64,000 bases of DNA, from contig NZ_JBAYPG010000003.1 of the NCBI RefSeq assembly GCF_041677825.1, positions 1-64,000 of the forward strand. Reading direction: 5' to 3'. Origin of the DNA: Castellaniella sp041677825. GTDB lineage: Bacteria > Pseudomonadota > Gammaproteobacteria > Burkholderiales > Burkholderiaceae_B. The translations under genes and the position numbers were made by a program. This document shows, piece after piece, positions 43,827-52,900 of the stretch; the first letter of the stretch is position 1; every line of letters begins with the position of its first letter. Below the pieces are notes generated by a model, which worked only from the letters and a program-made list of their open reading frames with translations, was not told where the DNA came from and searched no databases.

Positions 43827-44912
43827 TCAGCCCTGAAAAGCTTCGACTTCGGTCATATAACGTATGGCGATCGGATTGACCCGCCGCCCACCCATGAAAT
43901 TGCCACGCGCCGAGCAGGCCACGAGGTGATCGGCCGTGGGCCGGCGGCGCTGCTCGTAGCGCTGGAAGGCCACCACGGGATTCAGGGTCTCGGTGAAGGC
44001 CGCCTGCAGGGCCGCGGCGTCGATCAGGGTCTGCGTGGCCCCCTGGGCCAGATCCGGCATGACGGCATGCGCCGCGTCGCCCATCAGGGTCACGCGGCCA
44101 TGGGTCCAGCGAAACGGAATGCCACCGAAGTCCTGCAGGTGGTTTTCAAGAATCACCCCTTTCGAGGTCGAGGCCACGAGCTCGGGCAATTCTGCCAGCT
44201 TCCAGCGCGACACGGTGTCGATGAACTCATCCAGGGTGCGGGCACCGTTGATCGAACCGAACCAGTAGGCCTTGCCCTTGCCGATGGGCATCACAGAGAC
44301 GAAACCATCCTCGTCATACGAGCCGGTTTGCGCATCGCGCGCAAAAGACGTCTCGGTCAGATCGAAGATCGCGCGGCAACGGAACGCATGGTATTCGTTT
44401 TCACGCAAGGAGACGTCGCCGATGAGCGACGTACGCACCCGGGAATGCACACCGTCGGCCCCGATCACGGCATCGGCTTCGAGCGTCTTGTCATCGCTGG
44501 TCATGCAATAGACCTTGTCGCCTTCCTGCCGGATACTGGTGATCTCGGTATTGAAGCGGATGTTTTCATAACCCACGGCGTCTGCCAGCATGAGGTTCAG
44601 CGCCCGCCGATGCAGGCCTGTGGCATACGCGCCATAGCGATCGCCCCAGTCCGAAGTGTCTATCGTGCGCAGCAGCACCCCGGCGCTGCTGTAGTTGATG
44701 TATTTCATCAGGCGCACGGAAATATCATCGTATTCCCTCTTCAGCCCCAGCGCACCCAGGGCGCGCCCGCCATTGGGCCAGATGTTCAGGCCGGCGCCGG
44801 CGGTACGGATGGCATCGGCGCGCTCCAGCACCGTGACGTCGATCCCCAGTTTCAACAAGCCCGCAGCAGCCGAGAGCCCCCCGATGCCACCGCCTACGAT
44901 GATGATCTTCAT
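43827..44912 (-). CDS. FAD-dependent monooxygenase, urate hydroxylase (HpxO)-like / aromatic hydroxylase
   Basis: 361 residues from ATG 44912 (MKIIIVGGGIGG), preceded by GAGAGGAAAAA. This is the class A flavoprotein hydroxylase fold. The GxGxxG motif is IIIVGGGIGGLSAAAGLLKLG, the DG motif is IGADGVHSRVR, and the GD motif is GRVTLMGDAAHAVMPDLAQGATQTLIDAAAL. The GAGLNIWPNGGRAL block is typical of the HpxO/salicylate-hydroxylase-like subgroup. It should hydroxylate an aromatic or N-heterocyclic ring using NAD(P)H and O2. The neighbours (cyclic- and linear-amide hydrolase types) favour a nitrogen heterocycle. No substrate can be named. Confidence 0.88.
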   Translation of the reverse strand: MKIIIVGGGIGGLSAAAGLLKLGIDVTVLERADAIRTAGAGLNIWPNGGRALGALGLKREYDDISVRLMKYINYSSAGVLLRTIDTSDWGDRYGAYATGLHRRALNLMLADAVGYENIRFNTEITSIRQEGDKVYCMTSDDKTLEADAVIGADGVHSRVRTSLIGDVSLRENEYHAFRCRAIFDLTETSFARDAQTGSYDEDGFVSVMPIGKGKAYWFGSINGARTLDEFIDTVSRWKLAELPELVASTSKGVILENHLQDFGGIPFRWTHGRVTLMGDAAHAVMPDLAQGATQTLIDAAALQAAFTETLNPVVAFQRYEQRRRPTADHLVACSARGNFMGGRRVNPIAIRYMTEVEAFQG

Positions 44913-44951
44913 TTTTTCCTCTCTCAAAAATACGATGTTGTACAGCTCGGG

Positions 44952-46478
44952 TCAGTTCGACATGCCTTCGAGGAACTGCCTGAACCGATCCGTCTTCGGG
45001 CTCTGGAACATGTCTTCCGGATAGCCCTCCTCGACCACACGCCCATCGGCCATGAACACGACCCAATCCGCGCACGTGCGGGCAAATTCGAGCTCATGGG
45101 TCACCACGATCATGGTGGCGCCGGCAGCCGACAGATCGCGCATCACGTTGATGACCTCGCCCACCCGCTCCGGATCCAGGGCCGACGTCGGCTCATCGAA
45201 GAGCAGGGTCTTGGGGCGTACGGCCAGGGCGCGCAGGATGCCGATGCGCTGCTTTTCACCACCGGACAAGCGCTGCGGCATCCGGTTCGCCAAAGCGGAC
45301 AGGCCCAGCAGGTTGAGCAGTTGCAGCGCTTCTTTCCGGGCGGTGCGGGTATCGCGCTTCATGACGTGGATGGGTGTCAGCGACAGATTGTCGAGCACCG
45401 AATAGTTCTCGAACAGATTGAACTGCTGAAAGACCATGGCAGTCGCCGCCTTGCGCCGGCGCAGTACCTTCAAGGTTTCCGGCATCGTGCGCCGATACCA
45501 GCGTTTCCACGAAGGATCAGCCACATCGGTGCCATTCACCCAGACCGACCCCTTGTCGATGGGCTCGAGCAGGTTGATGGTCCGCAGCAGCGTGCTCTTG
45601 CCGGCACCACTGGGCCCCAGGATGCAGGTGGTCTGCCCGCTCTTGATGGTCAGGTCGATGTCCTGCAGCACGACATTGTCGCCAAAGGACTTGGTCACGC
45701 CGCGAAAGCGGACGGATTCCTCGTTTCTGTGCTGACCCGTTTTGGAATCGGCCAGGAAATCGGCCAGGTTGCCACTCTTCTCGGCCGGTAGTTTCCCGGC
45801 CCTGCGCAGCAGCCGACGCTCTTTGTTGTCATAGTCCAGGAAGACTTCGGTGTAATGCTGCAGAAGCGTGAGCGCCGTGGTGAGCAGCAGGTAGATACAC
45901 AGCGCAGCACCAAAGACAGGAATGTACTCGAAATTTCGTGCCACGATCGTGTTGCTGCGCAAGGTCAGCTCACTGACGGCGATCACCGATGTGATCGACG
46001 TGTCCTTCATCAGCAGGATCGCGAAATTGATCAGCGATGGCGTGCACGTACGCAGCGCCTGGGGAATGGAAAAGAACCGGGTGACCGCCAGGCGGCCAAA
46101 ACCCATGGATTGCGCGGCTTCGATCTGCCCCGGCTGCACGGCCATCAGCCCGCCGCGGAATACTTCGCACAGATAGGCGGAAAAGCAGACCGACAGTGCA
46201 ATGACTGCCGTCCAGAATTCATCGATGTCGTAGCCCAGAAGCGGCAGCAGGTTATACCAGACGACCAGTTGCAATATGATGGGTGTGCCACGGATGAACC
46301 AGACATAGAACACCACCAGGTACCTGAGCGGGGCCATGTGCTTGCTCTGGCGGATCAGCGCGAACACCATGCCCATGACTGACGAGATGATGAAGGATAT
46401 GATCCATATCTTGATGGCAATGTACGCGCCCTCCAGAAGGTAGGGCAGCGTCAGGTATTTGAGAAATTCGCTAAACAC
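44952..46478 (-). CDS. Fused permease/ATPase of an amino-acid-type ABC transporter
   Basis: 508 residues in one frame, starting with GTG at 46478. Residues about 1-230 are a His/Glu/Gln/Arg/opine-type permease (IKIWIISFIISSVMGMVFALIRQS, ALRTCTPSLINFAILLMKDTS). After a charged linker, residues about 260-505 are an ABC ATPase: Walker A GPSGAGKST, signature RLSGGEKQRIGILRAL, Walker B TLLFDEPTSALDPER, and the His switch VVTHELEFA. Usually these are two proteins, though this fusion is known in the family. The binding protein is encoded upstream. GTG as the only upstream start and the absence of a clear RBS are unusual. Confidence 0.9.
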   Translation of the reverse strand: MFSEFLKYLTLPYLLEGAYIAIKIWIISFIISSVMGMVFALIRQSKHMAPLRYLVVFYVWFIRGTPIILQLVVWYNLLPLLGYDIDEFWTAVIALSVCFSAYLCEVFRGGLMAVQPGQIEAAQSMGFGRLAVTRFFSIPQALRTCTPSLINFAILLMKDTSITSVIAVSELTLRSNTIVARNFEYIPVFGAALCIYLLLTTALTLLQHYTEVFLDYDNKERRLLRRAGKLPAEKSGNLADFLADSKTGQHRNEESVRFRGVTKSFGDNVVLQDIDLTIKSGQTTCILGPSGAGKSTLLRTINLLEPIDKGSVWVNGTDVADPSWKRWYRRTMPETLKVLRRRKAATAMVFQQFNLFENYSVLDNLSLTPIHVMKRDTRTARKEALQLLNLLGLSALANRMPQRLSGGEKQRIGILRALAVRPKTLLFDEPTSALDPERVGEVINVMRDLSAAGATMIVVTHELEFARTCADWVVFMADGRVVEEGYPEDMFQSPKTDRFRQFLEGMSN

Positions 46479-46506
46479 GGTCGGTCAGGCTCGATTCAGG
46501 GTGAGC

Positions 46507-46527
46507 GGCCAGGCAGCCTGCCTGGCC
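46507..46527 (-). terminator. Perfect inverted repeat between binding-protein and permease/ATPase genes
   Basis: Ten-base arms GGCCAGGCAG and CTGCCTGGCC are separated by one base; it would fold with a small loop. It lies in the 148-bp gap after the binding-protein gene and has no T-run. It probably stabilises the upstream mRNA or causes partial termination. Confidence 0.5.
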
Positions 46528-46626
46528 ATGCGGCCATATGGGGTTGCCGGTGCAGGGTCCGATGCGGACGCGACGGCGGGCACGCCGGGCGTCATCACCA
46601 CGGGCCCGTCGGCACCGGCGGATGGA

Positions 46627-47457
46627 TTACTTGTCTTTCAGATAGTCCTCGATCACCGTATCGATGTCCCCGCTGACATAGACATTCTTGCCCATGCCGA
46701 ATTTCATGGACGACTCTTCTGCGAGCTTGGTGTTCAGGAATTCAGAAATATAGGGCAGCAGTTCCGCGCGCAGTGGCGAGCCTTTCTTGAATGCGATCGG
46801 CCAGTACACCTGGTTGCCCACCTGCTCCAGCGCCACGGTGACTTCAGGGATGCGCGAAGCCGCTGCGCGCCACATGTTGACGTCATCGATGGCACCAGCC
46901 GCCCGGCCGTTCCTGACCGCCGTGATGCGATCGGGGATATTGCCGCTGCTGGGCGCCGAAATGGCCGGGTTGTCTGCCGGGCAGTACTTCTCGTTCATCG
47001 CCTTCACCGCATTCTCGGTGGGTGCCGAGAAGTGCATGGCGATGTCCTTGCCGCAGTAGCTCGTCCAGTCCTTGACATCCTTGGCGAATTCCTTTGTGGA
47101 CAGGATGCCGAAGCCTGATTTCACCAGGGGGATGAAATCCAGTTTCTCGAAACGCTCTTTGGTGATGTAGATGCCCGAAGCGATGTCCACCTTGCCGTTG
47201 AGCAGCGCCGGGATCTCATTCTCGAACGCCATGGTGCGGTATTCGAGGTCATAGCCGGCCTTCTTGGCAGCATAATCCAGGGCTTCGGCCTGCAGCCCCA
47301 CCCATTTTTCGTTTTCGTCCACGTAGTTGTAGGGCTGCAGCGGGCCCGAACTGACTACCGTGATGGTCTTGGCCAGGGCGGCCTGGGGCAGCAGCAACGG
47401 GCTCGACAGGATCACCGCAGCGAGCGCTCCAGTCGTGAAATTCAGGGTCTTTTTCAT
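46627..47457 (-). CDS. Amino-acid-type ABC transporter substrate-binding protein
   Basis: 276 residues. The signal peptide is MKKTLNFTTGALAAVILSS to QAALA, with cleavage near residue 29. The mature protein is SBP_bac_3-like: VGLQAEALDYAAKKAGYDLEYRTMAFENEIPALLNGKVDIASGI is the canonical ligand-binding stretch (Arg/Asp region partly replaced by FENEIPALL). Two cysteines (YCGKD and EKYCPAD) may form a disulfide. It is the first gene of the leftward operon with transporter, monooxygenase and hydrolases, so its ligand is probably the pathway substrate. GGAGGATGAC precedes the ATG. Confidence 0.9.
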   Translation of the reverse strand: MKKTLNFTTGALAAVILSSPLLLPQAALAKTITVVSSGPLQPYNYVDENEKWVGLQAEALDYAAKKAGYDLEYRTMAFENEIPALLNGKVDIASGIYITKERFEKLDFIPLVKSGFGILSTKEFAKDVKDWTSYCGKDIAMHFSAPTENAVKAMNEKYCPADNPAISAPSSGNIPDRITAVRNGRAAGAIDDVNMWRAAASRIPEVTVALEQVGNQVYWPIAFKKGSPLRAELLPYISEFLNTKLAEESSMKFGMGKNVYVSGDIDTVIEDYLKDK

Positions 47458-47515
47458 GTCATCCTCCAGGAAGGTTCATGCCAATGGAAATCGGGTGCAT
47501 ACCGGGGCTGTATAT

Positions 47516-47529
47516 TTGATCTGAATCAA
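47516..47529 (-). promoter_or_regulatory. Perfect FNR/ANR/DNR-type palindrome upstream of the ABC transporter operon
   Basis: TTGAT-CTGA-ATCAA matches the TTGAT-N4-ATCAA consensus completely, 59 bp before the binding-protein ATG. A minus-strand TATACA lies directly next to it (47514-47509). That would put the site between -10 and -35 and suggest repression; for activation at -41.5 the -10 would have to be a poor CGATTT. The sign of control is therefore open. Confidence 0.6.
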
Positions 47530-47555
47530 TTTGAACGGTATGCCATCGGCACTAT

Positions 47556-47569
47556 GCAATAAAAATTGC
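47556..47569. promoter_or_regulatory. Symmetric element GCAA-N6-TTGC, possible operator
   Basis: GCAA-TAAAAA-TTGC, within a perfect TGCAAT/ATTGCA palindrome (47555-47570). A second GCAA-N6-TTGC lies at 47900-47913. It could be bound by the RpiR protein or another regulator, but only eight bases are specified, so chance is not excluded. Confidence 0.35.
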
Positions 47570-47914
47570 AGACGCCAAACTAGGGATTACCCTTGCTCAA
47601 ATGGTAGCCTATGACCATTCAGACTACGAATAGCCCCTTTCTGGCATGCTCCGAACATCACCATTCCGCCAGTCGAACCCTGGCAGCGCTGGGCGAAACG
47701 GCGGGCGACACCTGCTCTTCGAGCAGGAATTATGATTGATATTCATGGGGTTGATGAATCGTCAAAATCCGGATCAGTGGCCGCATGGGCCATGGATGAG
47801 TCTTTGCGGATCTTTCCGGGCCGGCTTCACCCGCCCTGGGCACAGACGCAGCGTCCAACACCCGAACATGAGGCTCGGACAATTCCGTTACATGTTATTG
47901 CAACAAATATTGCA

Positions 47915-49984
47915 TCAATCCATCTGAAACAATCCACCTTCCCTTCGTACGGGATTGTGCAGGGCCTGCTCGATGACCGTGGTGCCCCCTGGCGACACGA
48001 TGCACAGGTGCGTACGCGCCCGGGTCAGGCCGGTATACAGCAGTTCGCGCGTCAATACGGGCCCCGGGCGCTCTGGAAGCACGAGCACGACCCGATCGAA
48101 CTCCGAACCCTGCGACTTGTGCACCGTCAGCGCATACGCCGTTTCAACATGGGCCAGCCGCGCCGGCGAGATCCAGCGCAGCTCACCGGGTACCGAGCTC
48201 GGGAAGGCGACACGAAGACGGGGCTGAAGTGGCTGTCGGGGGTCGGCAATCGGCAATGCAACGCCCATGTCACCATTGGCCAGGCCCAGTGCGGGCTGAT
48301 TGCGCAACACCAGAACCGGGCGGCCGGCATACCAGGCGCCAGCGATCTGGCCAATACACCCGAGCTGTCGCAGACGGGCCTCGAGAAGCTGGTTCAGGCC
48401 CTCGATGCCCCAGGCCCCCTGCCGCAAGGCGCACAGAACCTGGAATTGCGCTTGCTGATGCAGGATTTCTGCGGCCCAGGCATCGCGCTGCATGGCCGGA
48501 GCTTCGGCACCGGGCCCATCGTGTACCCTGGCGAACAATGCCGGATAGCCCTGTGCACTCAGCACACCGGCAGCCAGCAACCAGTCTGTCGCTGACGCTG
48601 ACTGGCCGTGCGTCGCTGGCGTCGAATGGCCGCGCGGCGCCAGTGTTGAATAGTCGTCCGTCGCTGGCATCGAATGGTCTGCAGGGCCCTCTGCACGCCT
48701 GGACCGGGGCAGGATCCAGCGCAAATCGGCCAGGGGCGTCTGGATCAGGGCGCGCAGTGCCGGCAGATCCTCATCGTGCACGATCCGCGCCAGACGGCCG
48801 ATCCCGCTGTCCGCCCGGAATCGGTGACTGTGGCGCAGCATGACGATGGCCTGATCCAGCGCCGTGCCATCCGCATCGAGCCAGCGCTGTCCAGGCGCCT
48901 CGCCACACAGCGTGCGCAGCCGTTCGGCATGTCCGGGGCGATAATGGCCCCGTTCGGCACGCCGGCACAGTTCACCCAGGATGGCACCCGCCTCGACCGA
49001 CGCGAGCTGATCCTTGTCACCCAGCAGCACCAGGCGTGCGGAATCCGGCAGCGCCGCCAGCATGGCGTCCATCAGCTCGATATCCAGCATCGACGCCTCG
49101 TCCACGACCAATACATCGAGATCGAGTGGATTGCCGGCATGATGGTATGGGCGCACATGATCGAAACGCATCCCCAACAGGCGATGCAGGGTATGCGCCT
49201 TCTCGGGCATCGACTCGTGCAGGATGGCCAGGGCGGGCTGGTCGTGCCAGTGCGCCAGCACGCTGGCCATGGACTCGGTCAACCGCGCAGCCGCCTTGCC
49301 CGTGGGCGCCGCCAGCCGGATCCGCAAGCGGGAACCCTGCGCCGTGGCACCGTCGAGCGCCAGCAGCAGGGCCAGCAGGCGGACCACCGTCGTCGTCTTG
49401 CCGGTGCCTGGCCCGCCCGTGATGATGCTGAAGCGGTGCAGCAACGCCGTGGCGCAAGCCAGCCGCTGCCAGTCCGGCGCTGCTTTCGAGTCGCCCACTG
49501 GCCCGAACAGCATGTCGAACAGGGCCCGAATCTGCGCAGTATCCGGCAGGGGCGGCAGCGGCATCGCCAGGTGGTGCTGTATCCACGTCCGGATACGGCG
49601 TGCCGCGTGCCAATAGCGCGCAAGATACAGATGCGTCCCGGCGAGAATCAGCGGCTCGGCACCGCTGCCATCGCCCACGAAACGCGCCTGCTCGAGCGCC
49701 TGCAAGCCGTCTGCCAGGGTACCGGCCAGCCACTCCGGGCGCTCTGGCATCGTGCGCTGGAAGAGCGCCGCCAGATCCAGGCCGGGATGCCCCTGCCCCA
49801 GGCGTGCGCTGCACAGACAGGCCAGTTGCAGGGCGAGTTCGGGCGCCTGGGGGTCATGCCCATGCAGAAACCGCCCCAGGGCAATATCCAGTGGACCCAG
49901 AACGCTGGCCGCAGAGAAACGCAACCAGGCGGGGCCCCCATCGATGTCGCTGCTTCGTGCTGCTGCTGAAAACACGGTGCTCAT
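47915..49984 (-). CDS. recD: Exodeoxyribonuclease V alpha subunit RecD
   Basis: 689 residues, longer than E. coli RecD (608). It is a 5'-3' superfamily 1 helicase of RecBCD. Walker A is FSIITGGPGTGKTTTVVRLLA at about residue 188, motif II is LDVLVVDEASMLDIELM, and the C-terminal motif is ALTVHKSQGSEFDRVVLVLP. An insertion at about residues 436-467 consists of four imperfect 8-residue repeats (units such as DHSMPATD and GHSTPATH) that are absent from the usual family architecture. The start overlaps the recB stop by four bases. Confidence 0.95.
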   Translation of the reverse strand: MSTVFSAAARSSDIDGGPAWLRFSAASVLGPLDIALGRFLHGHDPQAPELALQLACLCSARLGQGHPGLDLAALFQRTMPERPEWLAGTLADGLQALEQARFVGDGSGAEPLILAGTHLYLARYWHAARRIRTWIQHHLAMPLPPLPDTAQIRALFDMLFGPVGDSKAAPDWQRLACATALLHRFSIITGGPGTGKTTTVVRLLALLLALDGATAQGSRLRIRLAAPTGKAAARLTESMASVLAHWHDQPALAILHESMPEKAHTLHRLLGMRFDHVRPYHHAGNPLDLDVLVVDEASMLDIELMDAMLAALPDSARLVLLGDKDQLASVEAGAILGELCRRAERGHYRPGHAERLRTLCGEAPGQRWLDADGTALDQAIVMLRHSHRFRADSGIGRLARIVHDEDLPALRALIQTPLADLRWILPRSRRAEGPADHSMPATDDYSTLAPRGHSTPATHGQSASATDWLLAAGVLSAQGYPALFARVHDGPGAEAPAMQRDAWAAEILHQQAQFQVLCALRQGAWGIEGLNQLLEARLRQLGCIGQIAGAWYAGRPVLVLRNQPALGLANGDMGVALPIADPRQPLQPRLRVAFPSSVPGELRWISPARLAHVETAYALTVHKSQGSEFDRVVLVLPERPGPVLTRELLYTGLTRARTHLCIVSPGGTTVIEQALHNPVRREGGLFQMD
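48583..48678. repeat. Four imperfect 24-bp tandem repeats inside recD
   Basis: Units at 48583-48606, 48607-48630, 48631-48654 and 48655-48678. Units two and four are most alike (common core CGTCGCTGGC(G/A)TCGAATGG), while unit three has diverged. The period is a multiple of three, so copy-number changes would keep the reading frame. Encoded units on the minus strand are DHSMPATD, DYSTLAPR, GHSTPATH and GQSASATD. Confidence 0.75.
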
Positions 49985-52900
49985 GACCCGTCAGCCCGTT
50001 GTTTCGGCGCCGCAGCGGCTGGCACACCGGCGAACAGGCCGTCGAGCGCGTCGATTGCGGCCCATGAGGGCCTGAATGCGAACAGGCCCTGGCCAGGGCA
50101 TTCCTGACCACGCAGGAACATGTACACGGCGCCCCCCATGTCGCGCGCAAAGTCGTAATCGACCAAACGGGCGCGCAACTGCCGGTGCAGGGCAAGCAGA
50201 TACACCATCATCTGCACGTCGTACCGAGACTTCAGCATGGCAGCCTGCAGGCCTGGCGCATCATAATCCGCGGCCCGTACCCCGAGATGATTGGATTTGT
50301 AATCCACCAGGTAATAGCGGCCTTCGCTCTGCAGCACGAGATCGACAAACCCCTTGAACATGCCATTGAGCCGGGCCGCGCTCAAAGCTGGTCGAGGCTG
50401 GCCAGGACAGATGTGCCTGCTGGCCAGGGCATCGATGGCCGACACATCGACGTCCTGCACCGGCATCCAGAATTCCATTTCGGGCAGACAGGCGTCCAGC
50501 GCATCGAGTTGCAGCACGGGCCGTTGCGCCAGGGACAGGCACCAGCGCGTCTGCGCGAAGCGCAGCAGCCAGGCATGCAGTGCCTCGATATGGGACGCCC
50601 AGCCGCGTACCGCACAGCGCCGGGCAATCATGTCACGCGCATCGTCCAGCGCCTTGAAATCACGCCGGGCCGCCCATTCGAGCAAGCCGTGCAGAAAGGT
50701 GCCGGCCTGGCTGCCGCGCGGAAAATCCGCCAGCACATCGAGCCAGGGATCGGACAGCGCCGCTGTGGCCCCGTCTGCGGCCTCGAACAGGCCAGGCTCG
50801 TCGGGCACGGAGTCCGGCCTGCCCTCTGCGTGCCAGGTTTCGATCAGGGTGTCCTCATCGGCGCTGCGCGCCGGTTCAGGATGATAGGGATCCGGCGAGC
50901 CGAGCGCGGATTCACGCTGCATTGCCGAGTAACTGGCAATCCACCAGTCCTGCGCCACGGCCGGGGCCCGCATCTGCCGGACGGGCCCCGGTGCGGGTTC
51001 GGGTGTCGCCGTCAGGCACGGCACGCTGTCAGGAAGCGGGTCGTCCCAGCCCACCGCCCCGGCACAGGAATCCACCAGGGCTTGCCAGCCGGCGCGCAGG
51101 TCATCCCCAAGCAGGTGCCCCAGGCCCGTGCCGGCATTGTGCGGCATCGGCCCGAGCGCCAGCCAGACGGCATGGCGCGCGCGTGTCAGGCCCACATACA
51201 ACTTGCGCACTTCCTCGCCCAGCCTTTCTTCGGCCTGCCGGGCCTGATCGTCGTCATCGGGGGCGAACACCCAGCGCAACCCATCTGCATCGGGCAATTG
51301 ATACGGCTGAAAACCATTGCTGGACCGCCCACTGGGGCGGCAGGCAAAAGGCAGGAATACAAAGGGATATTCCAGCCCCTTGGACTTGTGGATGGTCACG
51401 ACCCGGATGAGGTGCCGATCGCTTTCCAGGCGCAGGCAACGCGCATCGGTACCATCCGGCAAGCCGGTCTCGGCGCATTGCATCTGCAGATGATGCAGCA
51501 GCGCCTGCGGGCCATCGAGACGCAGTGATTCCTGCTGCAGCAATTCGGCCAGATGCAGGCAATCCGTCAGCAGCCGCTCGCCGTCATGCCCATCGGCCAA
51601 CAGACGGGCCGGCACCTCGAAATCATGCAGCAACTGCCTCAGCATGGGCAAGACCCCACGGCGCAGCCAGGATTGCAGGTATCCCTGGAAGCGCTCGACC
51701 TGCTCGTCCCAGGCCAGTTCATCATGCACCAGACGCTCCAGTGCGCCATCGCTCATGCCCAGCAGCGGAGTCGCCAGCGCCGCCCGCACACGCGCCTCGA
51801 CCCCCGGCTCGGCACAGGCCTGCAGGCAGATCGACAGATCCTGCGCAGCCAGCGAGTGATAGACCGAATCGCGCTCGGACAGATAGACGCTGCGCAGGCC
51901 TGCCCGGGCCAATGCCAGCCGGATCAGCTGGGCCTGCGCCGCCGAGGCCACCAGGACTGCGATATCCCCGGCCTGAATGGCCTGCAGGCCCTGCGGCCCG
52001 CGCAGCCCGGCCACCCCCGCAGCTCCCTTGGCCAGCCAATCGGCAATCCGATGGGCGCAGGCTTGCGCCACAGCCCCATCGAATGCCTGCAAGGTCCAGG
52101 GTCTGTCGGGCGCGGTCGGCTCCAGCCAGCAGGCCGACAGGGCAGGAACCGGCTGATCATGGATCTCCCAGGTGTGTTCGAGCCCGTGTGCGCGCACAGG
52201 CTGAAACCCCAGATACTCGCCTGGACGGCCACTGGGAAATGCGCTCGGCCCCGCTTGCTGAAAACAGCGATTGACGGCCCGCACCATGGGGGCTGCCGAA
52301 CGGAAATTGCAATCCAGCGTGTGAATCCGGCCGGGACAAGCACGTGCCGCACGCAAATACGTATGCACGTCGGCACCACGAAACCCGTAGATGGACTGTT
52401 TCGGATCACCGATCAGCACCAGCAGGCCGCGCGGATCGTTCTCTGCAACCCGATAGACGCGGTCGAAAATCCGGTACTGTACGGGATCGGTATCCTGAAA
52501 TTCATCGATCAGCACGACCGGAAACTGCCGCCGCACGGCATCTCGCAGCGCCTGCCCGGAGTCGCCCGCAAGCGCTGTATCGAGCCTGGCCAGCAGGCCG
52601 TCGAAACCCAGCTGACCTGCGCGCTCGAGGTCATTCTGCAAACGGCGCGCCAGCCAGGCCAAAGCGTGCACATAGAGCACCGCCTGCAACGACGGCAGGC
52701 GTTTCAGGGCACCGCTCAAGGCCACGAGATCCGTGCACAGGGCACGGATACGGTCTGGCAGGGGCGCGACACATTTCTCGGCCAGACCCGACGGCGACAG
52801 GCGTTCCCAGCCGGTCTTCAGATCCAGCATCTCGCAGGTCGGATCCGCAGCCCAGTGTTCGAGGTCATTGAGCCAGCGCCGCCAATCCTGTTTCCGCAGA

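Larger units (their letters stand above)
47458..47914. other. 457-bp intergenic region between recD end and the amino-acid-type ABC operon
   Basis: No convincing gene is present. It holds the promoter region of the leftward transporter operon (a perfect FNR-type palindrome, a TATACA at 47514-47509 on the minus strand) and two GCAA-N6-TTGC elements. Its local AT content is higher than in the flanking genes. No clear terminator for recD was seen. Confidence 0.6.

Noticed and set aside
43413..45791. 792-codon plus-strand open frame
   Set aside because: It is antisense to the M20, monooxygenase and ABC transporter genes; the composition is shadow-like.
46459..47118. 219-codon plus-strand frame opposite the binding-protein gene
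   Set aside because: It is antisense to a gene with a signal peptide and a clear SBP_bac_3 fold; no own features.
47732..47914. Short plus-strand frames in the recD-transporter gap
   Set aside because: They run into frames antisense to recD; no RBS, no domain, and composition like the other shadows.
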